Below the pieces are notes generated by a model that was given only the letters and a program-made list of their open reading frames with translations, was not told where the DNA came from and did no database searches. This document shows, piece by piece, positions 43,143-53,090 of a DNA stretch of 64,000 bases (within the stretch, counting starts at the first letter, position 1; every line of letters begins with the position of its first letter). Source of the stretch: DAIDKA01 sp036267975 (GTDB lineage: Bacteria > Pseudomonadota > Gammaproteobacteria > Steroidobacterales > Steroidobacteraceae); the NCBI GenBank assembly GCA_036267975.1, contig DATAVA010000035.1, positions 26,875-90,874 of the forward strand. The letters are read 5' to 3'. The translations under genes were made by a program, and so were the position numbers.

Positions 43143-44096
43143 ATGAACCGATTGTTCAACGCAGGATCGGGCGGTGGAGAGGATGTGTCTTCGGAGCCGG
43201 CTTCGAGCGAGCGCGGTCCCGCCTCGATCGAGAGCCGCATTCGCGCGCTGGGGGCGGTGCTCGACATGCCCTTCACGCAGTCGATCTACAAGCCCCTGCT
43301 GGATCGCCAACGGCGCGATGGCGTGAAGGTTCGATGCGACATTCACTATGGAAGTGATGAGCGCCAACGATTGGATGTCTATGAGCCGGAAGCCCCGGCA
43401 TCCGCGCCTCGATCGGCGCTCCTTCTGATGCCGGGCGGCGGCTTCATTCGCGGTGACAAGGCCGAACGGGAGAATTTCGGCCAGCGCTTCGCCCGCGAAG
43501 GCATCGTTACCGCAGTCGCCAATTACCGTCTTGCGCCCGCGCACAAATGGCCTGCAGGCGCTGAGGACGTGATCGCGGCTTATCAGTGGTTGAGACGTAA
43601 CGCAGCGCCTCTCGGGGTGGACACAAAGCGCATCTTTCTCGGGGGGGAATCGGCGGGCGCAGCCCACGTCGCGGCTGCCACGCTGGTGCGGCGCTTTCAT
43701 CCCCAGGAAGGATTGGTGCTCGCAGGGACAGTGCTGATTTCAGGGGTGTACAACGTGCACCTGGAGAGGCTGGCACGCGCCCAGTTCGGTGTGACCACGC
43801 CTGATCCGCGCAATGAGGCGTATTTCGGCTCCGATTTCGACTCTTATCGGCGGATGTCGACCGTTGAGCTCATCGATGCGCCACCCCGCGCGCCAATTCT
43901 CATCACCTACGCGGAACTCGACCTGCTTGGAATGCAAGTGCAGGCCGGAGAGCTGTTCGCAAGACTGGTGACACAACATGGTTACAGTCCGCAGCTGCGC
44001 GTGATTCGGGGTCACAATCATTTGACGCAGGTATACGCCGTGAATACCGGGGATGAGTCTCTCAGCGCTCCGCTGCTGGAATTCCTGCGGGTGTAA
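43143..44096 (+). CDS. Alpha/beta hydrolase (HSL/esterase type)
   Basis: A 317-residue cytoplasmic esterase with LLLMPGGGFIRGDKAE as oxyanion loop, VANYRLAPAHKWPAGAEDV, nucleophile elbow LGGESAGAAH near residue 165, an acid in TYAELDLLG, and IRGHNHLTQ with the His. It starts 12 bases after the amidohydrolase stop and so is co-transcribed. Confidence 0.87.
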   Translation: MNRLFNAGSGGGEDVSSEPASSERGPASIESRIRALGAVLDMPFTQSIYKPLLDRQRRDGVKVRCDIHYGSDERQRLDVYEPEAPASAPRSALLLMPGGGFIRGDKAERENFGQRFAREGIVTAVANYRLAPAHKWPAGAEDVIAAYQWLRRNAAPLGVDTKRIFLGGESAGAAHVAAATLVRRFHPQEGLVLAGTVLISGVYNVHLERLARAQFGVTTPDPRNEAYFGSDFDSYRRMSTVELIDAPPRAPILITYAELDLLGMQVQAGELFARLVTQHGYSPQLRVIRGHNHLTQVYAVNTGDESLSAPLLEFLRV

Positions 44097-44154
44097 TCGG
44101 AGAGTCGGTGGCGAGCTGCGCATCGCGCGTAGACGTATTTTGGGGGTATCCGCC

Positions 44155-46821
44155 ATGAGGAACGGTCTGGCGATTGGGGCGCTGCCGCTGCTGTGGTTGG
44201 CAGCGCTGCAGGCGATCGCTGCAACGGTGGATTGTCCGACACAGTCCTCGCGCGCGCAGTCATGGTTGGATGCCAGCCTGCCACCGGAATGCCGCGCCGA
44301 TGCCCTCATCAAGCAGTTGCCGACGCTTGATGACAAACTTGCCGCGCTCGGGGGCGGTCTGAAGCGCTTCGGAGTCGCCGATGCCCGCGCCTCCGATGGG
44401 CCGGCGGGCCCCACCCATGTGCCGAGCGTCGCCAGCCTGCCCGATGGCATGACCGTTGCTGCCACTTTCGATGTCGAACTGGGGCACGCCTACGGGGCCG
44501 CCGTAGGCGGCGAATTTCGCGCAGCGGGCATACTGCAGATGCTGGGTCCGACGGTGGACATCGCCCGCAGCTGGCATTCGGGCCGGGTTTCGGAGGCGTT
44601 TGGTGAGGATCCTGTGCTCTCAGGGCAGATGGCGGCAAGCGTCGTGCGGGGCGTACAGGAACAAGGTGTCGCCGTTACGCTGAAGCATTTTGCGGTCTAC
44701 GAGCAGGAGCAGGGGCGCACCGGCGACCTGCCGTTTGGACTCCATCCCGCAGTGAATAATATCGTCTCCGAACGGGTCATCCGAGAGATCTATCTCGCCC
44801 CCTTCCGAGCCGCCGTCGAGCAGGGCGGCGCGCTGGGAGTAATGTGCGGGTTTCCGCGCATCAACGGCGTCTATGCCTGCGAGAACCCAGTCTTGCTCGG
44901 AATCCTCAAGAATGAATGGGGTCTGCGCGGCACCGTGGCGCCGGATTTTCCCGATGCGCAACGCAGTGTCATCGCCGCGGTAAATGCCGGCCTGGATGCC
45001 GGGAATTTCGGCCTGCCGCGCGGGCCTGCGCCGGACTCTCGCCCCGCCGCTCCCGCAGGCGCGGACCCGGCCGCAAATCTCGGGGCGGCGCTGGGATTGG
45101 GAGCGGTTCCCGGCGGGGTGAGCCTGCGCGAGGCGGTGATGTCTGGCCGAGTGAGCGAAGCGCGGCTCGATGACATGATTCGCCGCAAGCTCATCACGTT
45201 ATTCGCAGCCGAGGCCGCAGCTGCGGCGCGCAGCCGCGGGCAGGCATCCGTGCCCGGTGGTGCGCGCGAGATCGCCCTGCGGGTGGCCGAACAAGGTGCC
45301 GTACTGTTGCGTAACGTGGGGCAGATTCTGCCGCTTCAGGGCCCCATAAAGTCCATCGCGGTATTCGGGGCCCAAGCCGGGCCGGCACCGCAGGCGGCGA
45401 CTTCCGGATCGGCCTACATCGAACCCACTCGGGCCACGGCGGCGATTGATGAGATCACGGCCCGCGCCGGCCGCGCCGTGCGTGTGACCTATGTTCAAGG
45501 CTCCATGGGTCTCGATGCGCTTGCTGCCGTGCCGACCGAGGTCTTGCAAACTCCGGACCGGAAGGCGGGATTGCGAGTGGAGTACTTTGCGAATCCTCGC
45601 CTGGAGTTCACTGGCACCCCTTTGCTGGTGCGCACCGATCCTGGGGTGCAGGTGCACGGACCGGCGCCAGTTCCCGGCCTGCCCGCCAACAATGGCTGGT
45701 CCGCGCGTTGGTCGGGCAGGCTCAGTGCGCGGATCAGCGGGATTTACCACTTCACCCTCTCAGGTGCCGGGAGCGCGCGACTCTATGTCGATGACAAACC
45801 GGTCGCGCGCTTTGACCGAGTCGACTTCGGAGCGGTGGCGCACGCGGCGGTCAGGCTCGAGGGCGGCCATTCGGTGCGGTTGCGAGTGGAATTCACACCG
45901 CGCGAAGCGGCCCCGGCGCCGGCCATGCACATGATGGGGACCACGCTCGGCACCCTTCTTGAGCTCGGATGGGCGCAGCCGGATGACCGGCTCGCCCACG
46001 CTACGATGGCTGCAAAACAAGCGGACGTGGCGATCGTCTTCGCCGCGGATCGACAGGGGGAGGGCGCCGATCGCACGCAGCTGAGTCTTCCCGCCGATCA
46101 GAATGAGTTGATTTCCGCCGTAGCGGCCGCCAACCCGCACACCGTCGTGGTGTTGAGCACGGCAGGCCCGGTTGCGATGCCTTGGGCAAACAAGGTCGCG
46201 GCCATCCTGGAGACCTGGTACGCGGGGGATGTCTTCGGTGCAGCGGCGACGCGCCTGCTCTTCGGGGATGCCGCGCCGGGTGGCCGATTGCCGATGACCT
46301 TCCCCGCGAGTGATGAGCAAGGTCCGATGTCCACATCAAGCCGCTATCCCGGCACGGTGAGCCCGGATGGATCACTGGCCGAGGCCCACTTTGACGAGGG
46401 CTTGCTGGTCGGCTACCGCTGGTTTGATGCGATGCGGGCCCAACCGCTCTTTGCCTTCGGTTATGGCTTGACTTATTCGCCGGTGCGCATTGAACACATT
46501 GAATTCGTGGCGGGCGCGGCGGAGCCTCGCATCAAGGCCAGGATCACGAATGCCGGCTCGCGGCCCGATGCCGCAGTGCTGCAGATTTACCTGGCGTTTC
46601 CGGATACAGCCGGCGAGCCGCCACACCGCCTGGTGGCGTTCCAGAAGATTGCCTTGGGCGCCAAAGAAAGCCGCAGCATTGACCTCACGGTGCCGGCCCG
46701 TGCCTTTGAAGCGTGGGATGAACACAACCATCGCTGGTATTCGCCGCCAGGGCGCTACGAGATATTTGTCGGTCGCTCCTCCCGTGAGTTTCTCTTTCAC
46801 CACTCCTTCGTGCGTCCTTAA
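44155..46821 (+). CDS. GH3 beta-glucosidase with PA14 insert
   Basis: ATG 44155 starts an 888-residue exported enzyme (signal ending AIAAT). The GH3 N-domain has GPTVDIARSWHSGRVSEAFGEDP, LKHFAVYEQEQGR, and the nucleophile Asp in GTVAPDFPDAQRS near residue 265. The C-domain follows with VAEQGAVLLRNVG and NPHTVVVLSTAGPVAMPW. A PA14 carbohydrate-binding insert (GLRVEYFANPRLEFTG, residues about 470-600) and a fibronectin-III-like end are present. It removes terminal glucosyl or related residues in the periplasm. Confidence 0.9.
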   Translation: MRNGLAIGALPLLWLAALQAIAATVDCPTQSSRAQSWLDASLPPECRADALIKQLPTLDDKLAALGGGLKRFGVADARASDGPAGPTHVPSVASLPDGMTVAATFDVELGHAYGAAVGGEFRAAGILQMLGPTVDIARSWHSGRVSEAFGEDPVLSGQMAASVVRGVQEQGVAVTLKHFAVYEQEQGRTGDLPFGLHPAVNNIVSERVIREIYLAPFRAAVEQGGALGVMCGFPRINGVYACENPVLLGILKNEWGLRGTVAPDFPDAQRSVIAAVNAGLDAGNFGLPRGPAPDSRPAAPAGADPAANLGAALGLGAVPGGVSLREAVMSGRVSEARLDDMIRRKLITLFAAEAAAAARSRGQASVPGGAREIALRVAEQGAVLLRNVGQILPLQGPIKSIAVFGAQAGPAPQAATSGSAYIEPTRATAAIDEITARAGRAVRVTYVQGSMGLDALAAVPTEVLQTPDRKAGLRVEYFANPRLEFTGTPLLVRTDPGVQVHGPAPVPGLPANNGWSARWSGRLSARISGIYHFTLSGAGSARLYVDDKPVARFDRVDFGAVAHAAVRLEGGHSVRLRVEFTPREAAPAPAMHMMGTTLGTLLELGWAQPDDRLAHATMAAKQADVAIVFAADRQGEGADRTQLSLPADQNELISAVAAANPHTVVVLSTAGPVAMPWANKVAAILETWYAGDVFGAAATRLLFGDAAPGGRLPMTFPASDEQGPMSTSSRYPGTVSPDGSLAEAHFDEGLLVGYRWFDAMRAQPLFAFGYGLTYSPVRIEHIEFVAGAAEPRIKARITNAGSRPDAAVLQIYLAFPDTAGEPPHRLVAFQKIALGAKESRSIDLTVPARAFEAWDEHNHRWYSPPGRYEIFVGRSSREFLFHHSFVRP

Positions 46822-46832
46822 GGAAAAGCAGC

Positions 46833-48401
46833 GTGAACAAGCTAATTTCATTGAGTTGTGTGCTGATTTCAGGAGTGGCGCTGGCCGCAGGTTCCGGGCC
46901 CGTCGTTCGGCTCAGCAGCGGTGCACTACAGGGCGGCACGCTTGGCACCTCGGGCGCCGTCTTCAAGGGTATCCCGTTTGCGGCACCTCCCATCGGGGCA
47001 TTGCGCTGGCGGGAGCCGATGCCGGTCGCCGCTTGGCACGGCGTACGTGCGGCGACCCGGTATCAAAGCGCCTGCGCTCAAGCGAATATGGGCTGGAACG
47101 CGAGTCTCGTGCCGACGGCGAGTGAGGACTGCCTGTATTTGAACGTATGGACACCGCGATTCAATCGTGCGGCGCACCTTCCGGTCATGGTCTGGATCCA
47201 TGGGGGCGCGTTCGCCGGCGGATCCGGAACGGACCCGATGTTCGACGGCGGCCGCATCAGTGCGCGCGGTGTCGTGCTGGTCACACTGAACTATCGACTG
47301 GGTATATTGGGCTTCTTCTCGCATCCGCAGTTGGGATCGGCTGCCGCGAACTTCGGTCTGCGCGATCAGATCGCCGCACTGAAATGGGTGCGCGAAAACA
47401 TCGCGCGGTTCGGAGGGGATCCGGCCGCTGTCACCCTCTTCGGACAGTCGGCGGGCGGGGGCAGCGTGGTGGCGCTCATGACCTCGCCCCTTGCGCAGGG
47501 GCTGTTCCATAGCGCGATCGTTGAGAGCGGCGTTACGCTCGGTCCGCAGCCTGCGACCACTCTGGCTGCGGCGCGTGCCACGGGGCAAAAATTTGCCGGC
47601 ACCGCGACGCTGGAACAGTTGCGGGCCCTGTCGACCCAGGATTTGTTGCACCGCTGGGCGGCATTCACGGCCAGCGCGGCGCAGGGGCCGCCAGGCGCGA
47701 TGCCGGCACCGCCACCTATCCAGGCCGGTCCCGTCGTAGACGGTCAAGTTCTCCCCCAGGACCCTGCAGCCGCTTTTGCCGCAGGGCATGAGCAGCAAGT
47801 TCCGCTGATCATTGGCAATAACGCCCGCGAAGGATTCGGCCGCATTCCGGAAGCGCAGCTTGCGCAGATCATTCAAGAATTCTATGGCCCCGCGGCCGCC
47901 GCCGTGTTGCCCGACTATGCCCCCTCCGCCGGCACCGGCAATGCCGCACTGGGAACTCCCGCGAATCAATGGCTAACCGATACGACGTTCAGGTGTGGCG
48001 CGATCATCACCGCTGAACGCCACCGTGCGACGGGCGCGCCGGTCTTTTCCTATCAGTTCGAGCAGTCGCTGCCAGGCCATGCGCAGGATGGCGCCCAACA
48101 TTCCTTCGAATTGCCGTACGTGTTCGGCAACCTGCTGACCGAAGGGGTAATGGGCGGCGCATACACTCCATCGGACCGCGCCCTCTCGGATGTTATGGTT
48201 GGCTATTGGACACAATTTGCCAAAACCGGCGATCCCAACGGAGCCGGGCTGCCCCAATGGCCGCAGTTCGATCCGGCAACGCATGCCTACCTGCGCTTTG
48301 CCACGAGTTACCCCGCCGACGCCTCGCCGGGTCACGGCCTGCGCCAGGCTGCCTGCAAGGCCTTTGAACACAGACTCGAGGAGAAAAGTAATGAACGGTA
48401 A
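46833..48401 (+). CDS. Type-B carboxylesterase
   Basis: A GTG-started 522-residue exported enzyme (signal ending VALAAG). It shows EDCLYLNVWTP, VMVWIHGGAFAGGSG, NYRLGILGFFS, the nucleophile elbow LFGQSAGGGS near residue 205, and the His in AQHSFELPYVFG near residue 422, all standard for carboxylesterase B. It lies 11 bases after the glucosidase and overlaps the next hydrolase by 11 bases. Confidence 0.9.
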   Translation: MNKLISLSCVLISGVALAAGSGPVVRLSSGALQGGTLGTSGAVFKGIPFAAPPIGALRWREPMPVAAWHGVRAATRYQSACAQANMGWNASLVPTASEDCLYLNVWTPRFNRAAHLPVMVWIHGGAFAGGSGTDPMFDGGRISARGVVLVTLNYRLGILGFFSHPQLGSAAANFGLRDQIAALKWVRENIARFGGDPAAVTLFGQSAGGGSVVALMTSPLAQGLFHSAIVESGVTLGPQPATTLAAARATGQKFAGTATLEQLRALSTQDLLHRWAAFTASAAQGPPGAMPAPPPIQAGPVVDGQVLPQDPAAAFAAGHEQQVPLIIGNNAREGFGRIPEAQLAQIIQEFYGPAAAAVLPDYAPSAGTGNAALGTPANQWLTDTTFRCGAIITAERHRATGAPVFSYQFEQSLPGHAQDGAQHSFELPYVFGNLLTEGVMGGAYTPSDRALSDVMVGYWTQFAKTGDPNGAGLPQWPQFDPATHAYLRFATSYPADASPGHGLRQAACKAFEHRLEEKSNER

Positions 48402-49395
48402 GAAATCCTTGCTTCAAGCAATCGCATGCCTGTGCCTGGCGAGCGCGACGGGCGTCTTTGCCGCCGACGTGCCAGGGCCTCCGCCGGGTTTCAATCCGGC
48501 CGCGATGCGCGCCGAGATGGAAGCATTCAACAAGATGCCGGATACCGTCGGCACCGGAAAATACCCTGCGCTGAAGGAGGAGGTGGCCTCCCTCCCGAAC
48601 CATGTGATCTATCGCCCGGCTGATCTTTCGAAACTGGGTCCGGAGAAACTCGGCGTGCTGGCGTGGGGCAACGGCGGATGCTCAGCGGATGGTGCCGGTG
48701 GGCGCCTGCATCTGGCCGAGATCGCCTCGCACGGTTACCTTGCGATTGCGAACGGTAGGATCCTGAGCGGCCCGGGCGCGCCCCCGGCTGCCGAGCCCGC
48801 CCTGCCCGCGCCGGGCGGCGCGATTCCGCCGCCGGCCACACAGGCCGCCGGTTTGCGCCAGGCCATCGATTGGGCGTTGAAGGAAAATGCGCGCGCTGGC
48901 AGTCCTTATTTCGGCCGCATCAATCCGCGCTGGGTCGCAGTGTCAGGTTGGAGCTGCGGGGGACTGCAGGCGTTGCAGGTTGCCGCTGACCGCCGGGTGC
49001 ATGCCGTGGTCATCCACAGCAGCGGCATTTTTAGCTCCCCGGCCAGTCCCATTCCCGGCATGAATCTGGACAAGAGCGCGCTGACCAAATTGCACACGCC
49101 AGTGATCTATATTCTCGGCGGACCCTCCGACATCGCCTATGCCAATGGCGAGGACGACTTCAAGCGGATTGAACACGTACCGGCGATGGTGGCCAGTCTT
49201 GATGTGGGTCACGGCGGTACATTCATGCAGCCCAATGGGGGCCTTGAAGCCTCCGTGGCCGTCAGTTGGCTGGACTGGCAGCTGAAGGGCGACGCGCAGG
49301 CGGCGAAGCGCTTCGTGGGTCCTGATTGCGGTCTGTGCAAGGATCCGCAGTGGAAGGTCCAGAGAAAGCACATGGACGCAGCCGCGGCGCAATAG
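48391..49395 (+). CDS. Secreted alpha/beta hydrolase, intact paralogue of the pseudogene at 11489
   Basis: ATG 48391 has GAGGAG upstream and opens a signal peptide ending VFAAD. The 334-residue product shares with the pseudogene the segments LAWGNGGC, GYLAIANG, VSGWSCGGLQALQVAADRRV (nucleophile elbow), YANGEDDFKRI, GHGGTF, and FVGPDCGLCKDP, a Cys-rich end peculiar to this group. It is probably a chlorophyllase-like exported esterase. Confidence 0.8.
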   Translation: MNGKKSLLQAIACLCLASATGVFAADVPGPPPGFNPAAMRAEMEAFNKMPDTVGTGKYPALKEEVASLPNHVIYRPADLSKLGPEKLGVLAWGNGGCSADGAGGRLHLAEIASHGYLAIANGRILSGPGAPPAAEPALPAPGGAIPPPATQAAGLRQAIDWALKENARAGSPYFGRINPRWVAVSGWSCGGLQALQVAADRRVHAVVIHSSGIFSSPASPIPGMNLDKSALTKLHTPVIYILGGPSDIAYANGEDDFKRIEHVPAMVASLDVGHGGTFMQPNGGLEASVAVSWLDWQLKGDAQAAKRFVGPDCGLCKDPQWKVQRKHMDAAAAQ

Positions 49396-49546
49396 CCGCG
49401 CGCTGCATTGCGGAGAGCCCATCGTTCGGCCGGGCCGAATCCACCTATCCAAACAATCGGATTCCCACGGCTGCCTTGGGTGAATAACCTCCCATCGAGA
49501 GGGTTGGACCGTCTGAACCCTCGCGATTTCTTGGGGGGGACGCTCG

Positions 49547-51862
49547 ATGATAAAGACACATGCTTGGCCGGTGGGTCTCGCCTGCACCGTGACGCTGCTG
49601 GTGGCAGCGACACCCGGACACGCCCAAACGCCCCCGGCGGGGAACAGTGCGAATCCTTCCTCGGGTGACACGCTCGAGGAAGTGGTGGTCACAGCCGAGC
49701 GACGGCCCGAGGTCCTGAAGGATGTCCCCGCCGCAGTGACGCTCGTCAATGCCCAGCAGCTTGCAGACCAGCACGTCTACAACATCGCGGAGCTGGCGCA
49801 GACCACCCCCGCGCTGGAGATGATTCAGGCGTTCGGTGGTCCCGGTGGCGGCGGTCAGATCCGGGGCATTGGCACACAATCCTTCACCCGCTCGGCGGAA
49901 GGTGCTGTCGGCATAGTGGTCGACGGCATCTCACAGGGTAATGTCAATGTCAGCAACATCTTCGACGTACAACACATCGAGGTGCTGGAGGGACCGCAGG
50001 GCACCCTCTTTGGCCTGACCTCCTCAGCCGGTGTCATCAGCATCCTCACCAACGCGCCTGACCCCACGGGGTTTCATACGAATTGGCACGCTGATTACGC
50101 GAACAAGGGGACCGCCGGATCCTTATTCGGGCAAGAGACGCTGCAGGGAGTCGTAAACCTTCCGCTGAGTGACATTTCCGCCCTGCGTGTGAGCACCAGC
50201 ATCGATGACAACAAGGGCGTGGAGCACAACAGCTTTACCGGTCGCGATGATACGGCGGACAACTTCGGACTCCGGGCACGCTATCTGCTGAAGTTGTCGG
50301 ACTCGGTGCAGCTGAACGTGATCTCCGACTGGGAGCGCACCGTGCAGCAGGGAGCAGAGGGTGGTGCGATAGCCTCATTCACGTACGCGTATGCGAATCC
50401 GGCGTTGACGGCGGAGCTCGCGAGCTGCGGCATCACCCCAGGATTCGCGAACCAGGATCGCTGCGCCAATCATCCGGAGGAAGCCAGCGATTACAACTAC
50501 GGACTTTCTGCGCAGGCCGACGTCAATCTCGGCGCGGCCACGCTGACCTCCATCCTGGCGTATCGGCGCGAGGAGACGGGGCCGGACTCGCAGGACATCC
50601 AGGCCGTTCCCCAGGAAATTCCCCAGATTTGGTCGACAGGGGTGTTGACGGCCAGCAGGCAATATTCCGGCGAGCTGCGGCTGACGTCCAACGGCGACAC
50701 GCGGTTTGAGTATACGAGCGGACTGTATTATTCGAATTATCTGACGCTGGGCTACGGCACACCGGGCGCATTTTTTCACGTGCAACTGCCGTTTCCGCCG
50801 TTCGAGGAGGGATCAGCCACCACGACCCTGACGCAGACGAGTACTGTCTCCACGGCAGTCTATGGACAGACGACGTTCCACGTCACCGATGCGCTTGGAT
50901 TGATCGCGGGCGCGCGTTACACCTACGAATCCATCAACGACTACCAATCGCCCCTCGGATTTCAACCGCTCTCCGCTGACAACCCCGGAGCCTCGTCCTT
51001 GGAGCTGACCCAGAACAATATCTCGGGCAAGGTGGGCGTGATCTATAAGCTGGGCTCGGACTGGACGGCGCGCGCCACGGTGGTTCGCGGATACAAGGGA
51101 CCACAGGCTTCCGCGGCAACCCCCCAGACGCCAGCGATCATCGTTCCCGCGGAAATACCCTGGTCGTATGAGGTGGGCATCAAGGGCAACGCGCTTGGCG
51201 GACGACTGGGCGTCGACTTTACGCTGTTCGACGAGCGTGACCAGAACTATCAGGGGCAAAGCTGTGCACTCTCACCCGTCGGCACCCTCGCCTGCACACC
51301 CAATTCAACCAATGTGACCTCGCGCGGCGCGGAATTCAGCATCAACGGTCGCCCGGTGGAGAACCTGCAGCTCACACTGGGATATATCTACGATCAGGCT
51401 ACTTATCCGGACAGCTATCGCGGCTTCGATCCGAGCGATCTGACCGGCACCACGCTGCCGATGGGCGGACTGCAGCTCGTCGGAGTGCCCCGCAACAAGT
51501 TGACATTCACGGGCAACTACACCGTTCCGCTGGGACCCGTGGGAATCAACTTCGGTACGGACGTGACTTATAAGTCCGATATACGCTTGGGGTACAGTCC
51601 GGATCCGCGTTTCGTCTTCCCGAGTGCGTGGACCGTGGGTGCGCATATTGATCTTCGTTCCAGTGATGGTCGCTGGGGTGTTGGAATCTTTGCGCGCGAT
51701 CTGACCAACTCGCATCAGCCCCTGACGCTGTTTGGTGGTCCGGCCTTCATTCCCCCTGGGGTGGTGCCGTTCCTGCCCCTGGGCGGAATTTCGGGAGTCT
51801 CCGGCTGGGTGGGTGAACAATCCTTGCGCGAGGTCGGTATTTCCGCGGACGTGCGGTTCTGA
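49547..51862 (+). CDS. TonB-dependent outer-membrane receptor
   Basis: GGGGGGGA precedes ATG 49547. The 771-residue protein has a signal peptide ending GHAQT, a TonB-box-like EVVVTAERR near residue 45, the plug with VPAAVTLVNAQQL, GQIRGIGTQSF and HIEVLEGPQGTLFG, a barrel, and a C-terminal VGISADVRF. The LEGPQGTLFG plug is typical of receptors for aromatic, terpenoid or sugar substrates in sphingomonad-like bacteria. It probably takes up the compound processed by the preceding hydrolases. Confidence 0.92.
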   Translation: MIKTHAWPVGLACTVTLLVAATPGHAQTPPAGNSANPSSGDTLEEVVVTAERRPEVLKDVPAAVTLVNAQQLADQHVYNIAELAQTTPALEMIQAFGGPGGGGQIRGIGTQSFTRSAEGAVGIVVDGISQGNVNVSNIFDVQHIEVLEGPQGTLFGLTSSAGVISILTNAPDPTGFHTNWHADYANKGTAGSLFGQETLQGVVNLPLSDISALRVSTSIDDNKGVEHNSFTGRDDTADNFGLRARYLLKLSDSVQLNVISDWERTVQQGAEGGAIASFTYAYANPALTAELASCGITPGFANQDRCANHPEEASDYNYGLSAQADVNLGAATLTSILAYRREETGPDSQDIQAVPQEIPQIWSTGVLTASRQYSGELRLTSNGDTRFEYTSGLYYSNYLTLGYGTPGAFFHVQLPFPPFEEGSATTTLTQTSTVSTAVYGQTTFHVTDALGLIAGARYTYESINDYQSPLGFQPLSADNPGASSLELTQNNISGKVGVIYKLGSDWTARATVVRGYKGPQASAATPQTPAIIVPAEIPWSYEVGIKGNALGGRLGVDFTLFDERDQNYQGQSCALSPVGTLACTPNSTNVTSRGAEFSINGRPVENLQLTLGYIYDQATYPDSYRGFDPSDLTGTTLPMGGLQLVGVPRNKLTFTGNYTVPLGPVGINFGTDVTYKSDIRLGYSPDPRFVFPSAWTVGAHIDLRSSDGRWGVGIFARDLTNSHQPLTLFGGPAFIPPGVVPFLPLGGISGVSGWVGEQSLREVGISADVRF

Positions 51863-51889
51863 CGCGCGTCAGGCGCCGGGGCGCGGTCG

Positions 51890-53080
51890 GTGGCATCACG
51901 GGCGCCCACGCTGGGCCTCTGCGCCGCCGCTGCGCTCTTCGAGGGCTTTGATAACCAGTCAATCGGTGTGGCTGCGCCGCGCCTGACCATTGAGTTTGCA
52001 CTCACGGCGACCGAGAAGGGGCTGATCCTAAGCGCCGCACCCTTCGCACTGTTTCTCGGAGCTGCGCTCGGCGGACGTGCCGCGGATTTCCTCGGCCTGC
52101 GCAGAACGCTTATCCTGTCGTTGCTGCTGTTTGGGCTCTGCTCGCTATTGACGGCAGTTGCAGACAGCGCCGCTTCGCTGCTGGTCGCGCGATTGCTCAC
52201 GGGGCTGGGACTGGGTGGAGCACTCCCGGCCTTCATTGCGCTGTCGTCGGAAGCCGCGCGACCGCAGGGCCGTCTCAGCACCGTCACGGCAGTCATGGCT
52301 GGGATGCCTCTTGGCGGCGCAATCGCGGCCCTGATCGCCCTCGGAGAAAGGGTCGGGTGGAGTTGGCGCAGTATTTTCCTGATCGGGGGAGCCGGTCCTT
52401 TGCTCGTCGCCATGATGATGTGGCGCATGTTTTCCGGATCGAGCGCAGTCCAGCATCACGACGGGGCGGCCCGGGTGGATGGCATCAGCACGACATTGTT
52501 CGCCGCTGGCCGCGCACGAACGACACTGCTGCTCTGGACCGCATTCTTCTTTACCCAGCTGATATTGCTGTTGATGCTCAATTGGCTGCCCTCACTCATC
52601 GTCGGCTTGGGTTTCACGCATGGTCAGGCGAGCTGGGCGTCGATCTGGTTCAATGTCTGCGGCAGCCTGGGTGCGATGTTCCTGGCTCGCCGACATGCAG
52701 GATCGCGCAGACGAGTATGGGTGGTGCTGACCTATCTGGGCATGGTCGTGGCACTGCTTGCCGTGCCAGCCGTCGGCAAGCAGTTTTCGCTTGCGGCTCT
52801 GGCCTGTGGTCTTGCGGGCGGTCTGATCGTTGGCGCGCAGTTGCTGCTGTTCGCGCTTGCGCCGCGGTACTACGAGCCCGGCATGCGTGGCACGGGGGTC
52901 GGCGCCGCAGTCTCAGCCGGAAGACTCGGCGCTGTCGTGGGTCCGCTGTTTGCGAGCATGCTGCTTGCGGGCGGTGGCACGTCCGAAACGGTGCTGCTTG
53001 GAATCGTGCCGTTCGTGATCATCGGCGGTGGAGCAGCCCTGTTACTTACCTGGCGGCAAAGCGCCTCGACCAGTCATTGA
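51890..53080 (+). CDS. MFS transporter (aromatic-acid type)
   Basis: A GTG-started 396-residue facilitator: FEGFDNQSIGVAAPRL in helix 1, ALGGRAADFLGLRRTL in loop 2-3, and LLTGLGLGGALPAFIALSSEA in helix 4, which fit the aromatic acid:H+ symporter branch (BenK/PcaK-like). It probably moves a released acid across the inner membrane after the receptor has brought the precursor into the periplasm. Confidence 0.82.
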   Translation: MASRAPTLGLCAAAALFEGFDNQSIGVAAPRLTIEFALTATEKGLILSAAPFALFLGAALGGRAADFLGLRRTLILSLLLFGLCSLLTAVADSAASLLVARLLTGLGLGGALPAFIALSSEAARPQGRLSTVTAVMAGMPLGGAIAALIALGERVGWSWRSIFLIGGAGPLLVAMMMWRMFSGSSAVQHHDGAARVDGISTTLFAAGRARTTLLLWTAFFFTQLILLLMLNWLPSLIVGLGFTHGQASWASIWFNVCGSLGAMFLARRHAGSRRRVWVVLTYLGMVVALLAVPAVGKQFSLAALACGLAGGLIVGAQLLLFALAPRYYEPGMRGTGVGAAVSAGRLGAVVGPLFASMLLAGGGTSETVLLGIVPFVIIGGGAALLLTWRQSASTSH

Positions 53081-53090
53081 GGGGATCGAC